Positions 53,845 through 62,240 of a DNA stretch of 64,000 bases are shown here, in pieces. Origin of the DNA: Craurococcus roseus (GTDB lineage: Bacteria > Pseudomonadota > Alphaproteobacteria > Acetobacterales > Acetobacteraceae). The number at the start of each line of letters is the position of its first letter. The first letter of the stretch is position 1. Under the pieces are notes generated by a model, which saw only the letters and a program-made list of their open reading frames with translations, was not told the origin of the DNA and did not search any database. The position numbers and the translations under genes were made by a program. The DNA lies in NCBI RefSeq assembly GCF_039523795.1, contig NZ_BAAAFZ010000028.1, positions 1 through 64,000 on the forward strand, in the 5' to 3' direction.

Positions 53845-56499
53845 ATGGCCGCACCAGACACCGCGACGGCGCCCCGCGCCATCCACCGCCTCGACTACCG
53901 CCCGCCCGCCTTCCTGGTGGACAGCGCCGACCTCCACTTCGACCTGGACCCGGCCGCGACGGTGGTGCGCTCCACCCTGGTCCTCCGCCGCAACCCGAAG
54001 GCCGAGGACCGCCACGCCCCGCTCCGCCTGGACGGCGAGGGCCTGACCCTGCTCGGCATCAAGGTGGACGGCGTCCCGTTCCCCAAGACGCACTACACGC
54101 TGGGCGAGGACGGGTCGCTGACGGTGCCGAACCCCTCCGACATCCTGGTGCTGGAAACCGAGGTCCGGATCGCGCCGGAGGAGAACACCGCCTTTTCAGG
54201 CCTCTACACCTCAGGCGGCAACTTCTACACCCAGTGCGAAGCCGAGGGCTTCCGCCGCATCACCTTCTTCCCCGACCGCCCGGACGTGATGACGCGCTTC
54301 ACCGTCGCCATCACGGCGGACAAGGCGCGCTACCCGGTGCTGCTCTCCAACGGCAACCCGGCCGGCGCCGGGGACGGGGAGGGCGGCAAGCATTGGGCGA
54401 AGTGGGAGGACCCGCACCCCAAGCCTTCCTACCTCTTCGCCCTGGTCGCGGGCGACCTCGTCGCCGTCTCCGACTACTTCACGACGAAATCCGGCCGCGA
54501 CGTGGTGCTCAACATCTGGGTCCGCGCCGGCGACGAGGACAAGTGCGCCTACGCCATGGACAGCCTCAAGCGCTCCATGAAATGGGACGAGGAGGTGTAC
54601 GGCTTCGAATACGACCTCGACGTGTTCAACATCGCCGCCGTGTCCGACTTCAACATGGGCGCGATGGAGAACAAGGGCCTCAACGTCTTCAACACCAAGT
54701 TCGTCCTGGCCAAGCCCGACACCGCCACCGATGGCGACTACCAGGGCGTCGAGACCGTCATCGCCCACGAGTACTTCCACAACTGGACCGGCAACCGCGT
54801 GACGTGCCGCGACTGGTTCCAGCTCTCCCTCAAGGAAGGGCTGACCGTCTTCCGCGACCAGCAGTTCAGCGGCGACCAGGGCAGCCGCGCCGTGAAGCGC
54901 ATCCGCGACGTGCGCGGCCTGCGCGCCGCCCAGTTCCCGGAGGACGCCGGCCCGATGGCGCACCCCGTGCGCCCGGACAGCTACATCGAGATCGACAACT
55001 TCTACACGCCCACCGTCTACCAGAAGGGCGCCGAGGTGGTGCGCCTGCTCCACACCCGCATCGGCGCGCAGGCCTTCCGCCGCGGCATGGACCTCTACGT
55101 CGAGCGCCACGACAACAGCGCCGCCACCATCGAGGACTTCCGCGCGGCGATGCAGGACGCTTCGGGGGTCGACCTCTCCGCCTTCGCCAAGTGGTACGAG
55201 CAGGCCGGCACCCCGGAGGTGACGGCGGAAGGCGAGTACGACGAAGCCGCCCGCCGCTACACCCTCACGCTGCGCCAGAAGACGCCGCCCACCCCTGGAC
55301 AGCCGGAGAAGCGACCGCTGCCGATCCCGGTCGCCATGGGCCTGCTCGACGCCGGAACCGGCCGCGAGCAGCCGACGCGCCTCCAGGGCGAGAACGAGGC
55401 CCGCACCGGCACCCGCACCCTGATGCTGGAGGACGCCGAAGCCCGCTTCGTGTTCGAGGACGTGCCGGCGCCGCCCGTGCCCTCGCTGCTCCGCGGCTTC
55501 TCCGCCCCCGTGAAGCTGAAGGGCCTGCCCCTCGACCAGCTCCGCACGCTCGCCGCGCGCGACACCGACCCCTTCACCCGCTGGGACTCCGGCCAGCAAT
55601 ACGCCGCCGCCGTCATGCTGGGGATGGTCGCCGCCCACCGCCGCGGCGAGCCGCCCGGCTTCGACCCGGCCCTCGCCGAAGCCGTCCGCGCCAACCTCGC
55701 CGGCGCCGACGCCGACCCGGCCTTCGCCGCCGAGGCCCTGCCGCTGCCGGGCGAGGGCTTCCTCGCCGACCAGATGGACCTGGCCGACCCCGAGGCGATC
55801 CACCTCGTCCGCCGCCACCTCCGCCGCCGCATCGGCGCCGAGTGCGCCGACGCCCTCCGCGAAACCTACGAGCGCCTCGCCGACACCGGCCCCTACAGCC
55901 CGGACGGCGCCTCCATCGGCCGCCGTTCGCTCCGCAACGCCTGCCTCGCCTACCTCGCCGCCGCGGGGGAGGACGGGATGCGGCTCGCCCGGGCGCAGTT
56001 CGACGCCGCCGCCAACATGACCGACGTGCTCGCCGCCTTGTCGCTCCTCGCCGAGTCGGAGGAGCACGGGCCGGCGGCGCTCGCCGCCTTCCACGCGCGG
56101 TGGCGTGGCGACGAGCTGGTGGTGGACAAGTGGTTCTCCATCCAGGCCATGTCCGCCCAGGCCGGCACCGCCGCCCGGGTCCGAGAACTGCAACGCCATC
56201 CGGACTTCAGCCTCCGCAACCCGAACCGCGTGCGCTCCCTCCTCGGCGCCTTCGCCAGCGGTAACCCCTACCGCTTCCACAACCGTTCGGGCGAGGGCTA
56301 CGCGCTCCTCGCCGACGCGGTGATCGCCCTCGACCCGATCAACGCCTCCACCGCGGCGCGGCTAGTCGGCCCGCTCGGCCTGTGGCGCCGGCAGGCGCCG
56401 CCGCTCTCCGGGATGATGCGCCGCGAGCTGGAGCGCGTGCTCGCCGCGCCGAACCTGAGCAAGGGCACCTACGAGAAGGCGTCGAAGGGGTTGGCCTGA
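53845..56499 (+). CDS. pepN: aminopeptidase N (M1 family)
   Basis: 884 residues, zinc metallopeptidase that removes N-terminal residues from peptides. GAMEN (272-276) binds the free amine. HEYFHNWTGNR (HExxH 308-312) with the third ligand Glu near 331 completes the site. ATG 53845. The remaining domains are typical of the E. coli PepN group. It ends at a nested hairpin. Confidence 0.96.
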   Translation: MAAPDTATAPRAIHRLDYRPPAFLVDSADLHFDLDPAATVVRSTLVLRRNPKAEDRHAPLRLDGEGLTLLGIKVDGVPFPKTHYTLGEDGSLTVPNPSDILVLETEVRIAPEENTAFSGLYTSGGNFYTQCEAEGFRRITFFPDRPDVMTRFTVAITADKARYPVLLSNGNPAGAGDGEGGKHWAKWEDPHPKPSYLFALVAGDLVAVSDYFTTKSGRDVVLNIWVRAGDEDKCAYAMDSLKRSMKWDEEVYGFEYDLDVFNIAAVSDFNMGAMENKGLNVFNTKFVLAKPDTATDGDYQGVETVIAHEYFHNWTGNRVTCRDWFQLSLKEGLTVFRDQQFSGDQGSRAVKRIRDVRGLRAAQFPEDAGPMAHPVRPDSYIEIDNFYTPTVYQKGAEVVRLLHTRIGAQAFRRGMDLYVERHDNSAATIEDFRAAMQDASGVDLSAFAKWYEQAGTPEVTAEGEYDEAARRYTLTLRQKTPPTPGQPEKRPLPIPVAMGLLDAGTGREQPTRLQGENEARTGTRTLMLEDAEARFVFEDVPAPPVPSLLRGFSAPVKLKGLPLDQLRTLAARDTDPFTRWDSGQQYAAAVMLGMVAAHRRGEPPGFDPALAEAVRANLAGADADPAFAAEALPLPGEGFLADQMDLADPEAIHLVRRHLRRRIGAECADALRETYERLADTGPYSPDGASIGRRSLRNACLAYLAAAGEDGMRLARAQFDAAANMTDVLAALSLLAESEEHGPAALAAFHARWRGDELVVDKWFSIQAMSAQAGTAARVRELQRHPDFSLRNPNRVRSLLGAFASGNPYRFHNRSGEGYALLADAVIALDPINASTAARLVGPLGLWRRQAPPLSGMMRRELERVLAAPNLSKGTYEKASKGLA

Positions 56500-56502
56500 G
56501 GC

Positions 56503-56548
56503 CCCGCATCGGCCGATCCCGGAGCAGCCGGGCTGGGCGGGATGCGGG
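56503..56548. terminator. nested hairpin after pepN
   Basis: Outer stem CCCGCATC / GATGCGGG with an inner CCCGG / CCGGG hairpin, between convergent pepN and the DJ-1 gene. No T-run. Confidence 0.4.
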
Positions 56549-56612
56549 ACTCGACCCTGAAGACCAACCGAGCGCGCCGCATCTGGCGCAGGCGGGTTCC
56601 GCGGCACTCGGA

Positions 56613-57812
56613 TCAGAAGCCGGGTTCGCGCCAGAGCCGCGCCGATCCCATAGCCTGCGCCTGGAGCATGGCGCCGTCCTTGGGGTACTCGAGCTGCATG
56701 GCCACGAAGTCGGCCGTCCGTGTCCCGTAGCGGTTGGCGATGCCCTGGAGCGCCCGATCCAGCGCCCTTGCCGGTGGCAGGCCCTCGATCGCCGGCAGCA
56801 GCCGCTCCGCCGGCCAGCTCGTGGCCACTTGCTCGGGGATGATGCGGATGCCGCCGCGGCTCCGCTGCGCGGCCGCCGTTTCGGCGAAGGTCACGGCGCT
56901 TGACCGGTAGGTCCGCGACCATGCGTCCGCGACGAGGGCCAGCGAAACCTCGTCCACGCCCGGCGCGAGCGGCAGGCCGAGCCGCTCATGGTTCCAGAAG
57001 GCGAGCCGATTCCCGACCGCCGTCAGCGCGAAGGGGCGCGTGAGGGCGAAGGCGCCGCTGTCGTGGCCGGCGTCCCACCGCGCGAGGCCGAGGTCGCGGC
57101 CGACCACATCGGCCCTCTCGCGCCCCGCGATGGCCTCGATGAGCGTGAGCGACATCGGCATGGAAGCGGTGATCCCAGTCGTCGTTGCGACCCCCGCGTC
57201 CACCACCAGCCGCCGGTCCGCGACGTAGCGGACATTCGGATGCCGTTCCCGCAGCTCCCCCAGATAGTACCAGTGGGTCGTCGCCCGCTTGCCATTGAGC
57301 AGCCCCGAGGCGGCCACGATCTTGGCCCCGGCGCAGACGCCGATGATGGTCGCACCCTTACCAGCCTGGCCCCTGATCCACCGCAGGACGGCCGGGTCGT
57401 CGTCGCGGCGCATGGCCGGGACGACGACATGGTCGGCGCCCTCGGGGTGCCGCGCGTCGAACTCCGCGATCGTCGCTTCCGGCTCGACCTTGAGGGCCGG
57501 GTAGAGCGTCAACGGCCCCGGTTCGGTCCCGAGCGCCACGACATCGGCGACACCGGCGCGCCGGAGGATGCCGAAGGGCATGAGGTAGTCGGTGACTTCG
57601 GTGCCGGCATTGGCGCCCAGGATCGCGATCAGCGGGCGCCGGCGCTTCGGCGGCTTCAAGGCCGCGAGCGCGGCATCCGCCTCGTCCTGCGCGATCGGCG
57701 CCGCCGTCCCGGCGCGCGGCGCCGGGGGCAGCGAGAAGATCCAGCCTACGCCGATCGCGGAGGGGAGCGCAGCAGCGGCCAAGCCGCCCCACAACACGAG
57801 CCGTCGTTCCAT
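56613..57812 (-). CDS. DJ-1/PfpI domain protein with N-terminal membrane anchor
   Basis: 399 residues. The first 30 form a hydrophobic leader (LVLWGGLAAAALPSAIGVGWIF), suggesting an anchored or exported protein. The DJ-1 domain (about 60-220) has nucleophile Cys160 in GVCAGAKIVAASGLLNGKRATTHW, the same motif as in the GlxA-type regulator nearby. The C-terminal 180 residues are helical with no known enzyme family that I recognise. ATG 57812. The regulator-like motif makes it a possible sensor. Confidence 0.78.
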   Translation of the reverse strand: MERRLVLWGGLAAAALPSAIGVGWIFSLPPAPRAGTAAPIAQDEADAALAALKPPKRRRPLIAILGANAGTEVTDYLMPFGILRRAGVADVVALGTEPGPLTLYPALKVEPEATIAEFDARHPEGADHVVVPAMRRDDDPAVLRWIRGQAGKGATIIGVCAGAKIVAASGLLNGKRATTHWYYLGELRERHPNVRYVADRRLVVDAGVATTTGITASMPMSLTLIEAIAGRERADVVGRDLGLARWDAGHDSGAFALTRPFALTAVGNRLAFWNHERLGLPLAPGVDEVSLALVADAWSRTYRSSAVTFAETAAAQRSRGGIRIIPEQVATSWPAERLLPAIEGLPPARALDRALQGIANRYGTRTADFVAMQLEYPKDGAMLQAQAMGSARLWREPGF

Positions 57813-57923
57813 GGCACGCTGGTCCTGCGGTCGCCCGCGGGTGGTGTCTCGGTGTGGGTGTCCGCGTCGGGCGGGGCGCGGACACCTTCGGCGGCGGCTC
57901 GGCCGCGAGCGGCGCGAAGGGCG

Positions 57924-58397
57924 TCAGCCGCGCCGCGCCGCCTCGATGGCGGCGACGTCGATCTTCCTCATGGTCATCATGGCCTCGAACGCGCGCTTCG
58001 CCTCGCCGCCGCCGGCCGCCATCGCCTCGGTCAGCACGCGCGGGGTGATCTGCCAGGAGATCCCCCACCGGTCCTTGCACCAGCCGCACGCGCTCTCCTG
58101 GCCGCCGTTGCCGACGATGGCGTCCCAGTAGCGGTCGGTCTCCTCCTGGTCGTCGGTGGCGATCTGGAACGAGAAGGCTTCGTTGTGCTTGAAGTTGGGC
58201 CCTCCGTTGAGGCCGATGCAGGGGATGCCCGCGACGGTGAACTCGACCGTCAACGCGTCGCCCTCTTTGCCGGCCGGGTAGTCGCTGGGCGCGCGGTGCA
58301 CCGCTCCCACCCTGCTGTCAGGGAACGTCTTGGAGTAGAAGCGGGCGGCTGCCTCGGCGTCCTTGTCGTACCAAAGGCAGATCGTGTTCTTTGGCAT
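57924..58397 (-). CDS. VOC family protein (PhnB / glyoxalase-like)
   Basis: 157 residues from ATG 58397. The start PKNTICLWYDKDAEAAARFY and GIPCIGLNGGPNFKHNEAFSFQI match the PhnB / 3-demethylubiquinone-9 methyltransferase-like VOC group, which includes glyoxalases and fosfomycin-type enzymes. The late WGISWQITP strand is conserved. Function otherwise unknown. 218 bases lie between it and the divergent regulator gene. Confidence 0.85.
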   Translation of the reverse strand: MPKNTICLWYDKDAEAAARFYSKTFPDSRVGAVHRAPSDYPAGKEGDALTVEFTVAGIPCIGLNGGPNFKHNEAFSFQIATDDQEETDRYWDAIVGNGGQESACGWCKDRWGISWQITPRVLTEAMAAGGGEAKRAFEAMMTMRKIDVAAIEAARRG

Positions 58398-58615
58398 CAC
58401 CCATCCTTTCCATGCGAGTCCGATTTCCTCGGCCCTGCTTCTCCAACCGGCCGATCTTGGCGTCCCCGTCCGCTCGGCCTCGGCGTCGGACATGCGGTCC
58501 TTGGCTGAAGAGCTTAAGCCCCCGCCGAGGCGCCATCCGCCGGCGCTTTCGCTTGACGCGGAGCCTACGGGCGTCGCGTCCTGTCCGAAACGCCACAAAT
58601 CGGGCGAATCCTGCC

Positions 58616-59683
58616 ATGGGCCGCGCCACCGCCATCGTCGTCTTCCCCGGCTTCCAGTTGCTCGATGCGGCCGGGCCCGTGGCCGCCTTCGAGATTGCGG
58701 AGCGGCTCCGTCCCGGGAGCTACGACCTGGCGCTGCTGGCCCCGTCCGGCGGGAGGGTGGCGAGTTCCTCCGGGCTCGCGCTCGCGGCCCGGCCCCTGCG
58801 GCGGCGGCGGCCCATCGACACGGTCGTCGTGTCGGGCGGCGACATCGTCCGGTCCATGCCGGCCGCGCGGGAGGTCGTCGCCTGGCTCCGGCGCGTCAAG
58901 GCGCGGCGCGTCGCCAGCGTCTGCTCGGGCGCCTATCTCCTTGCCGAGGCCGGGCTGCTCGACGGAAGGCGCGCCACCACCCACTGGGCCAGCACGGACG
59001 ACTTCGGCCGGCGCTATCCGAAGATCAGGTTGGAGGCGGAGCGCATCTTCGTCCGGGATGGCGACGTCTGGACCTCGGCCGGCATCTCGGCCGGCATCGA
59101 TCTGGCTCTGGCCCTCATCGAGGACGACCTGGGGCCGCAAATCGCGCGCAGGACGGCGCAGCAGCTCGTCGTGCACCAGCGCCGGCCCGGCGGGCAGTCG
59201 CAATTCTCGGCCCTCGTGGAGCTGTGCGGGCGGACGGGCCGCTTCACCGGTCTGATCGAGTGGATGCGGGCGCGCCTCGCCGAGCCGCTGACCGTCGAAC
59301 GCCTCGCCGACCGCGCCGCCATGAGCCCGCGCAACTTTGCCCGCGCCTTCGCGGCGGAGACGGGAACCACGCCCGCGAAGGCGGTCGAGCGCCTGCGCCT
59401 GGAAACGGCCCGAACGGCGGTCGAAAGCGGCCACGCGCCTCTGGAGCGCATCGCCGAGACGGCCGGCTTCGGCGATGCCGGCCGCATGCGCCGCGCCTTC
59501 CTCCGCGGCTTCGGCCAACCGCCGCAAGCGCTGCGGCGGGCCGCCCGGATCTCGGCACAGCCACGGGCAGGCGCCGCTCCGTGTGACGCTCGGCCCCCGG
59601 AGCGCTGGAAGGAGCCACGAAGGGCTGCTCCGGGTGGTTTCGCATCTCCGGAGCGGCCCTCCAGGACGCCAACGCCATCCTGA
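58616..59683 (+). CDS. GlxA family transcriptional regulator (DJ-1 domain plus AraC HTH)
   Basis: 355 residues. The N-terminal DJ-1/PfpI domain carries Cys103 in SVCSGAYLLAEAGLLDGRRATTHW. The C-terminal AraC HTH (about 215-320) contains LTVERLADRAAMSPRNFARAF and IAETAGFGDAGRMRRAF. ATG 58616. It is divergent from the VOC gene and is the obvious candidate regulator of it and of the DJ-1 gene. Confidence 0.87.
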   Translation: MGRATAIVVFPGFQLLDAAGPVAAFEIAERLRPGSYDLALLAPSGGRVASSSGLALAARPLRRRRPIDTVVVSGGDIVRSMPAAREVVAWLRRVKARRVASVCSGAYLLAEAGLLDGRRATTHWASTDDFGRRYPKIRLEAERIFVRDGDVWTSAGISAGIDLALALIEDDLGPQIARRTAQQLVVHQRRPGGQSQFSALVELCGRTGRFTGLIEWMRARLAEPLTVERLADRAAMSPRNFARAFAAETGTTPAKAVERLRLETARTAVESGHAPLERIAETAGFGDAGRMRRAFLRGFGQPPQALRRAARISAQPRAGAAPCDARPPERWKEPRRAAPGGFASPERPSRTPTPS

Positions 59684-59687
59684 TCGC

Positions 59688-59722
59688 AGGGCGGCTCGCG
59701 ATCCGATGCCGCAAACCGCCCT
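59688..59722. terminator. candidate hairpin after the regulator gene
   Basis: AGGGCGG / CCGCCCT with a 21-base loop between convergent regulator and Bug genes. Weak. Confidence 0.35.
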
Positions 59723-59741
59723 CGGAAGCCGCAGCGCGCGG

Positions 59742-60719
59742 TCAGCCCACCTGGATGTTGTTGGCCCGGATCACCTCGCGGAACTGCTCGCGCTGCTGCT
59801 TGAGGTAAGCCGCGAACTCGGCCGTGCCGAGCGGCCGCGGGTCCACCCCGGTCGCGGCGAGCCGGTCCTTCACCTCCTGGGACGCCGTGGCCTTGGCGCA
59901 TTCCGCCGCCATCCGCTCGATGATCGGCTGCGGCGTGCCCGCCGGGAACAGGAAGCCGCCCCAGGCGCTCGCGTCGAAGCCCCGGAGATCCGGGTGGCGG
60001 GCGAGGGGTGGGATCTCCGGTGCCAGCACGCTGCCATCCTTGAGCGTGATGCCCAAGCCCCGCAGCGCGCCCTGCCGCACCAGCGGCCCGGTCGCCGCCA
60101 GCGTGTCCACCGCGAAGTCCACCTGCCCGCCGACCACCGCGCTCAACGCCGGGCCGCTTCCCTGGAAGGGCACGTGCACGGTGTCCACCTTGAGCGGGCT
60201 CAGCATCATCAGCGTGATGAGGTGCGCCGCCGCGCCGGCGCCGGAGGTGGCATAGGTGTACTTCCCCGGCTCGGCCCGCAGCCGCGCCACGAACTCCTCG
60301 ACGGTGCGCGCCGGGAAGTTGTTGTTGACGGTGAGCAGGTAGGCGTTCACCCCGAACATGGCGACCGGCGCGAAGTCCTTCTCCACGTCGTAGGGCGTCT
60401 TCTGCACCAGAGGCGCCGTCGTGATCGGCCCCAGCGAGCCCATCAGCACCGTGTAGCCGTCGGGCGCCGACTTGGCCGCGGCGTCCGTGCCGATCATGCC
60501 GCCGGCGCCGGCCTTGTTGTCGGGCACGATGGGCTGGCCGATCCCCTCGGACACCTTCTGCGCCACCACGCGGCCGATCAGGTCGGTGGCCTGTCCCGGC
60601 GGCCAGGGGACGATCATGCGGATCGAGCGGTTCGGGTAGGCGCCCTGGGCGGAGCCAGGGCCGGCGACGGCGGTGGCGGCGCCCGCGGCGGCCCCGAGAA
60701 GGACGGAACGGCGGTTCAT
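59742..60719 (-). CDS. Bug family tripartite tricarboxylate transporter substrate-binding protein
   Basis: 325 residues, periplasmic. Twin-arginine-like signal (MNRRSVLLGAAAGAATAVAGPGSAQG), then IRMIVPWPPGQATDLIGR, IVPDNKAGAGGMIGT and VHVPFQGSGPALSAVVGGQVD. The start ATG 60719 has GGGAGGAA about eight bases upstream. Divergent from a second Bug gene. No TctA/TctB permease nearby. Ligand unknown. Confidence 0.92.
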   Translation of the reverse strand: MNRRSVLLGAAAGAATAVAGPGSAQGAYPNRSIRMIVPWPPGQATDLIGRVVAQKVSEGIGQPIVPDNKAGAGGMIGTDAAAKSAPDGYTVLMGSLGPITTAPLVQKTPYDVEKDFAPVAMFGVNAYLLTVNNNFPARTVEEFVARLRAEPGKYTYATSGAGAAAHLITLMMLSPLKVDTVHVPFQGSGPALSAVVGGQVDFAVDTLAATGPLVRQGALRGLGITLKDGSVLAPEIPPLARHPDLRGFDASAWGGFLFPAGTPQPIIERMAAECAKATASQEVKDRLAATGVDPRPLGTAEFAAYLKQQREQFREVIRANNIQVG

Positions 60720-60898
60720 CTCTTGTCTTCCTCCCTGCGGCGCCGGCCTGCGCCGGCGCTCCCGGCTGCATGCTAGGGTCGCAACCATCGCGGCGCCAAA
60801 CGCGCGCCCGTGAACCGGTCCGCGCGGCGCCGGACCGGCGGCGTCTTGATGCGCGGCCGGAGGCGCATCCAGACTGCCGGCCCAGGAGGAAACGCCTC

Positions 60899-61882
60899 AT
60901 GCATCGCCGCCGGATGCCGAAGCTCGCCCTCGCCCTGACGGCGCTCGCCGCCGCCGCCGCCGCGCCCGCCGCCACCGCCCAATGGGCGCCGGACCGTCCG
61001 GCGCGCATCCTGGTGGGCTTCGCCGCCGGCGGCACTGGCGATCTGGTGGCCCGCACCGTGGCGGAGGTGGCCGCGCCCCGGCTCGGCCAGCCCGTGGTGG
61101 TGGAGAACCGCGCCGGCGCCAACGGCATGATCGCCGCCGAGGCCGCCGCCCGCGCCGCGCCCGACGGCCTCACGATGCTCCTGTGCCCGACCGGCAACAT
61201 GACCATCCTGCCGGAGCTGCCCGGCGCCCGCCTGCCGGTGGACGTCCGCACCGAACTCGTGCCCGTGGCGAACGTGGCGCTCTCCACCTACGGCATGGTG
61301 GTCGGCGCCGCCGCGCCCTGGCGGACGGTGGCCGAGTTCGTCGAGGCCGCGAAGGCCCGGCCCGGCGCCCTGTCCTTCGCCAGCGTCGGCACCGGCAGCG
61401 CGCAGCACCTGGCCGGCGAGCGCCTGAAGCGGGCGGCCGGCGTCGAGCTGCTGCACGTCGCCTACCGCGGCGCCTCGCTCGCCGCCGTGGACCTGATCGC
61501 GCGGCGGGCCGACGCCATGATCACCAACCTCGGCGACGTGGCGCGGCAGGTGCAGGGCGGCGAGCTGCGCCTGCTGGCGCTCGGCGACGCCGCCGGCCAC
61601 CCGCTCTTCCCCGACGCCCCCAAGCTCGGCGACACCCTGCCCGGCCTGGAGGTGACGAGCTGGCTCGGCATCTGCGGCCCCCGCGGGCTGCCGCCGGAAA
61701 CCGTGGCCGCGTGGTCCCGCGCCATCCTGGACGGCCTGGCCGAGCCCGCCATCGCGCGGCGCCTCGCGGATAACGGCCTGCGCCCGCTGCCCGAGGGCCC
61801 GGAGGCCTTCGCCGCCCGCATGGCCCGGGACCGCGCCGCCTGGGGCGAGGTGATCCGGGCCGCGGGCATCAAAACCGAATAG
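60899..61882 (+). CDS. Bug family tripartite tricarboxylate transporter substrate-binding protein
   Basis: 327 residues from ATG 60899 with AGGAGG about ten bases upstream. A signal peptide (LALALTALAAAAAAPAATAQ) is followed by ARILVGFAAGGTGDLVAR, VVVENRAGANGMIAAEAAARAAPDG and LHVAYRGASLAAVDL. Divergent from the other Bug gene across 179 bases. Ligand unknown. An inner ATG (MPKLALAL) is an alternative start. Confidence 0.92.
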   Translation: MHRRRMPKLALALTALAAAAAAPAATAQWAPDRPARILVGFAAGGTGDLVARTVAEVAAPRLGQPVVVENRAGANGMIAAEAAARAAPDGLTMLLCPTGNMTILPELPGARLPVDVRTELVPVANVALSTYGMVVGAAAPWRTVAEFVEAAKARPGALSFASVGTGSAQHLAGERLKRAAGVELLHVAYRGASLAAVDLIARRADAMITNLGDVARQVQGGELRLLALGDAAGHPLFPDAPKLGDTLPGLEVTSWLGICGPRGLPPETVAAWSRAILDGLAEPAIARRLADNGLRPLPEGPEAFAARMARDRAAWGEVIRAAGIKTE

Positions 61883-61903
61883 GCGCCGCGGACGAGCGCG
61901 CCC

Positions 61904-62053
61904 TCAGCCGGCGACGGAGTCGGGTCGGTCGCCGGGCCGCGGCGCGGCGGCGGAAGCGCGGGACGAGGCAGCGCCGCCGCGGCCATCGGGGCGGGCGCCG
62001 AGGCCGAGGCCCATCAGGAACAGGAGCGCGGTGGCGAGGATCCATTCACTCAT
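61904..62053 (-). CDS. small membrane protein ORF (49 residues)
   Basis: A short ORF with a good ribosome binding site: ATG 62053 preceded by GGAGGT at spacing eight. Residues 4-20 are a hydrophobic helix (WILATALLFLMGLGLGA), and the tail is Ala/Pro/Arg-rich and soluble. No family recognised. It ends 21 bases from the convergent Bug gene. The strong Shine-Dalgarno is the main support. Confidence 0.55.
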   Translation of the reverse strand: MSEWILATALLFLMGLGLGARPDGRGGAASSRASAAAPRPGDRPDSVAG

Positions 62054-62240
62054 CGGGCTGACCTCCGGAACCACCACCCAACGCGGCGCAGAGGCTTTGA
62101 GTTTCTATATCGAAATGACAACCGCCATCACACGTCCGGGCGCGCAACGCCGCCGCACCTCAAGCCATCTTTCTTGCATATACAATATCTTATGGCAAAA
62201 ACGTGAGAGCTAAAGTGATCTATCAACCTCACCGCCCGCA
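62054..62240. other. 187-base spacer, A+T-rich
   Basis: Bases about 62090-62215 are A+T-rich and could hold the promoter of the small membrane ORF. A plus-strand reading from 62203 contains IYQPHRPHQGLS, resembling the tail of an integrase-type transposase, but no other transposase sequence is present. Confidence 0.4.

Noticed and set aside
62031..62213. 60-codon plus-strand ORF in the A+T-rich spacer
   Set aside because: No ribosome binding site, no family, and it overlaps the better-supported minus-strand ORF.
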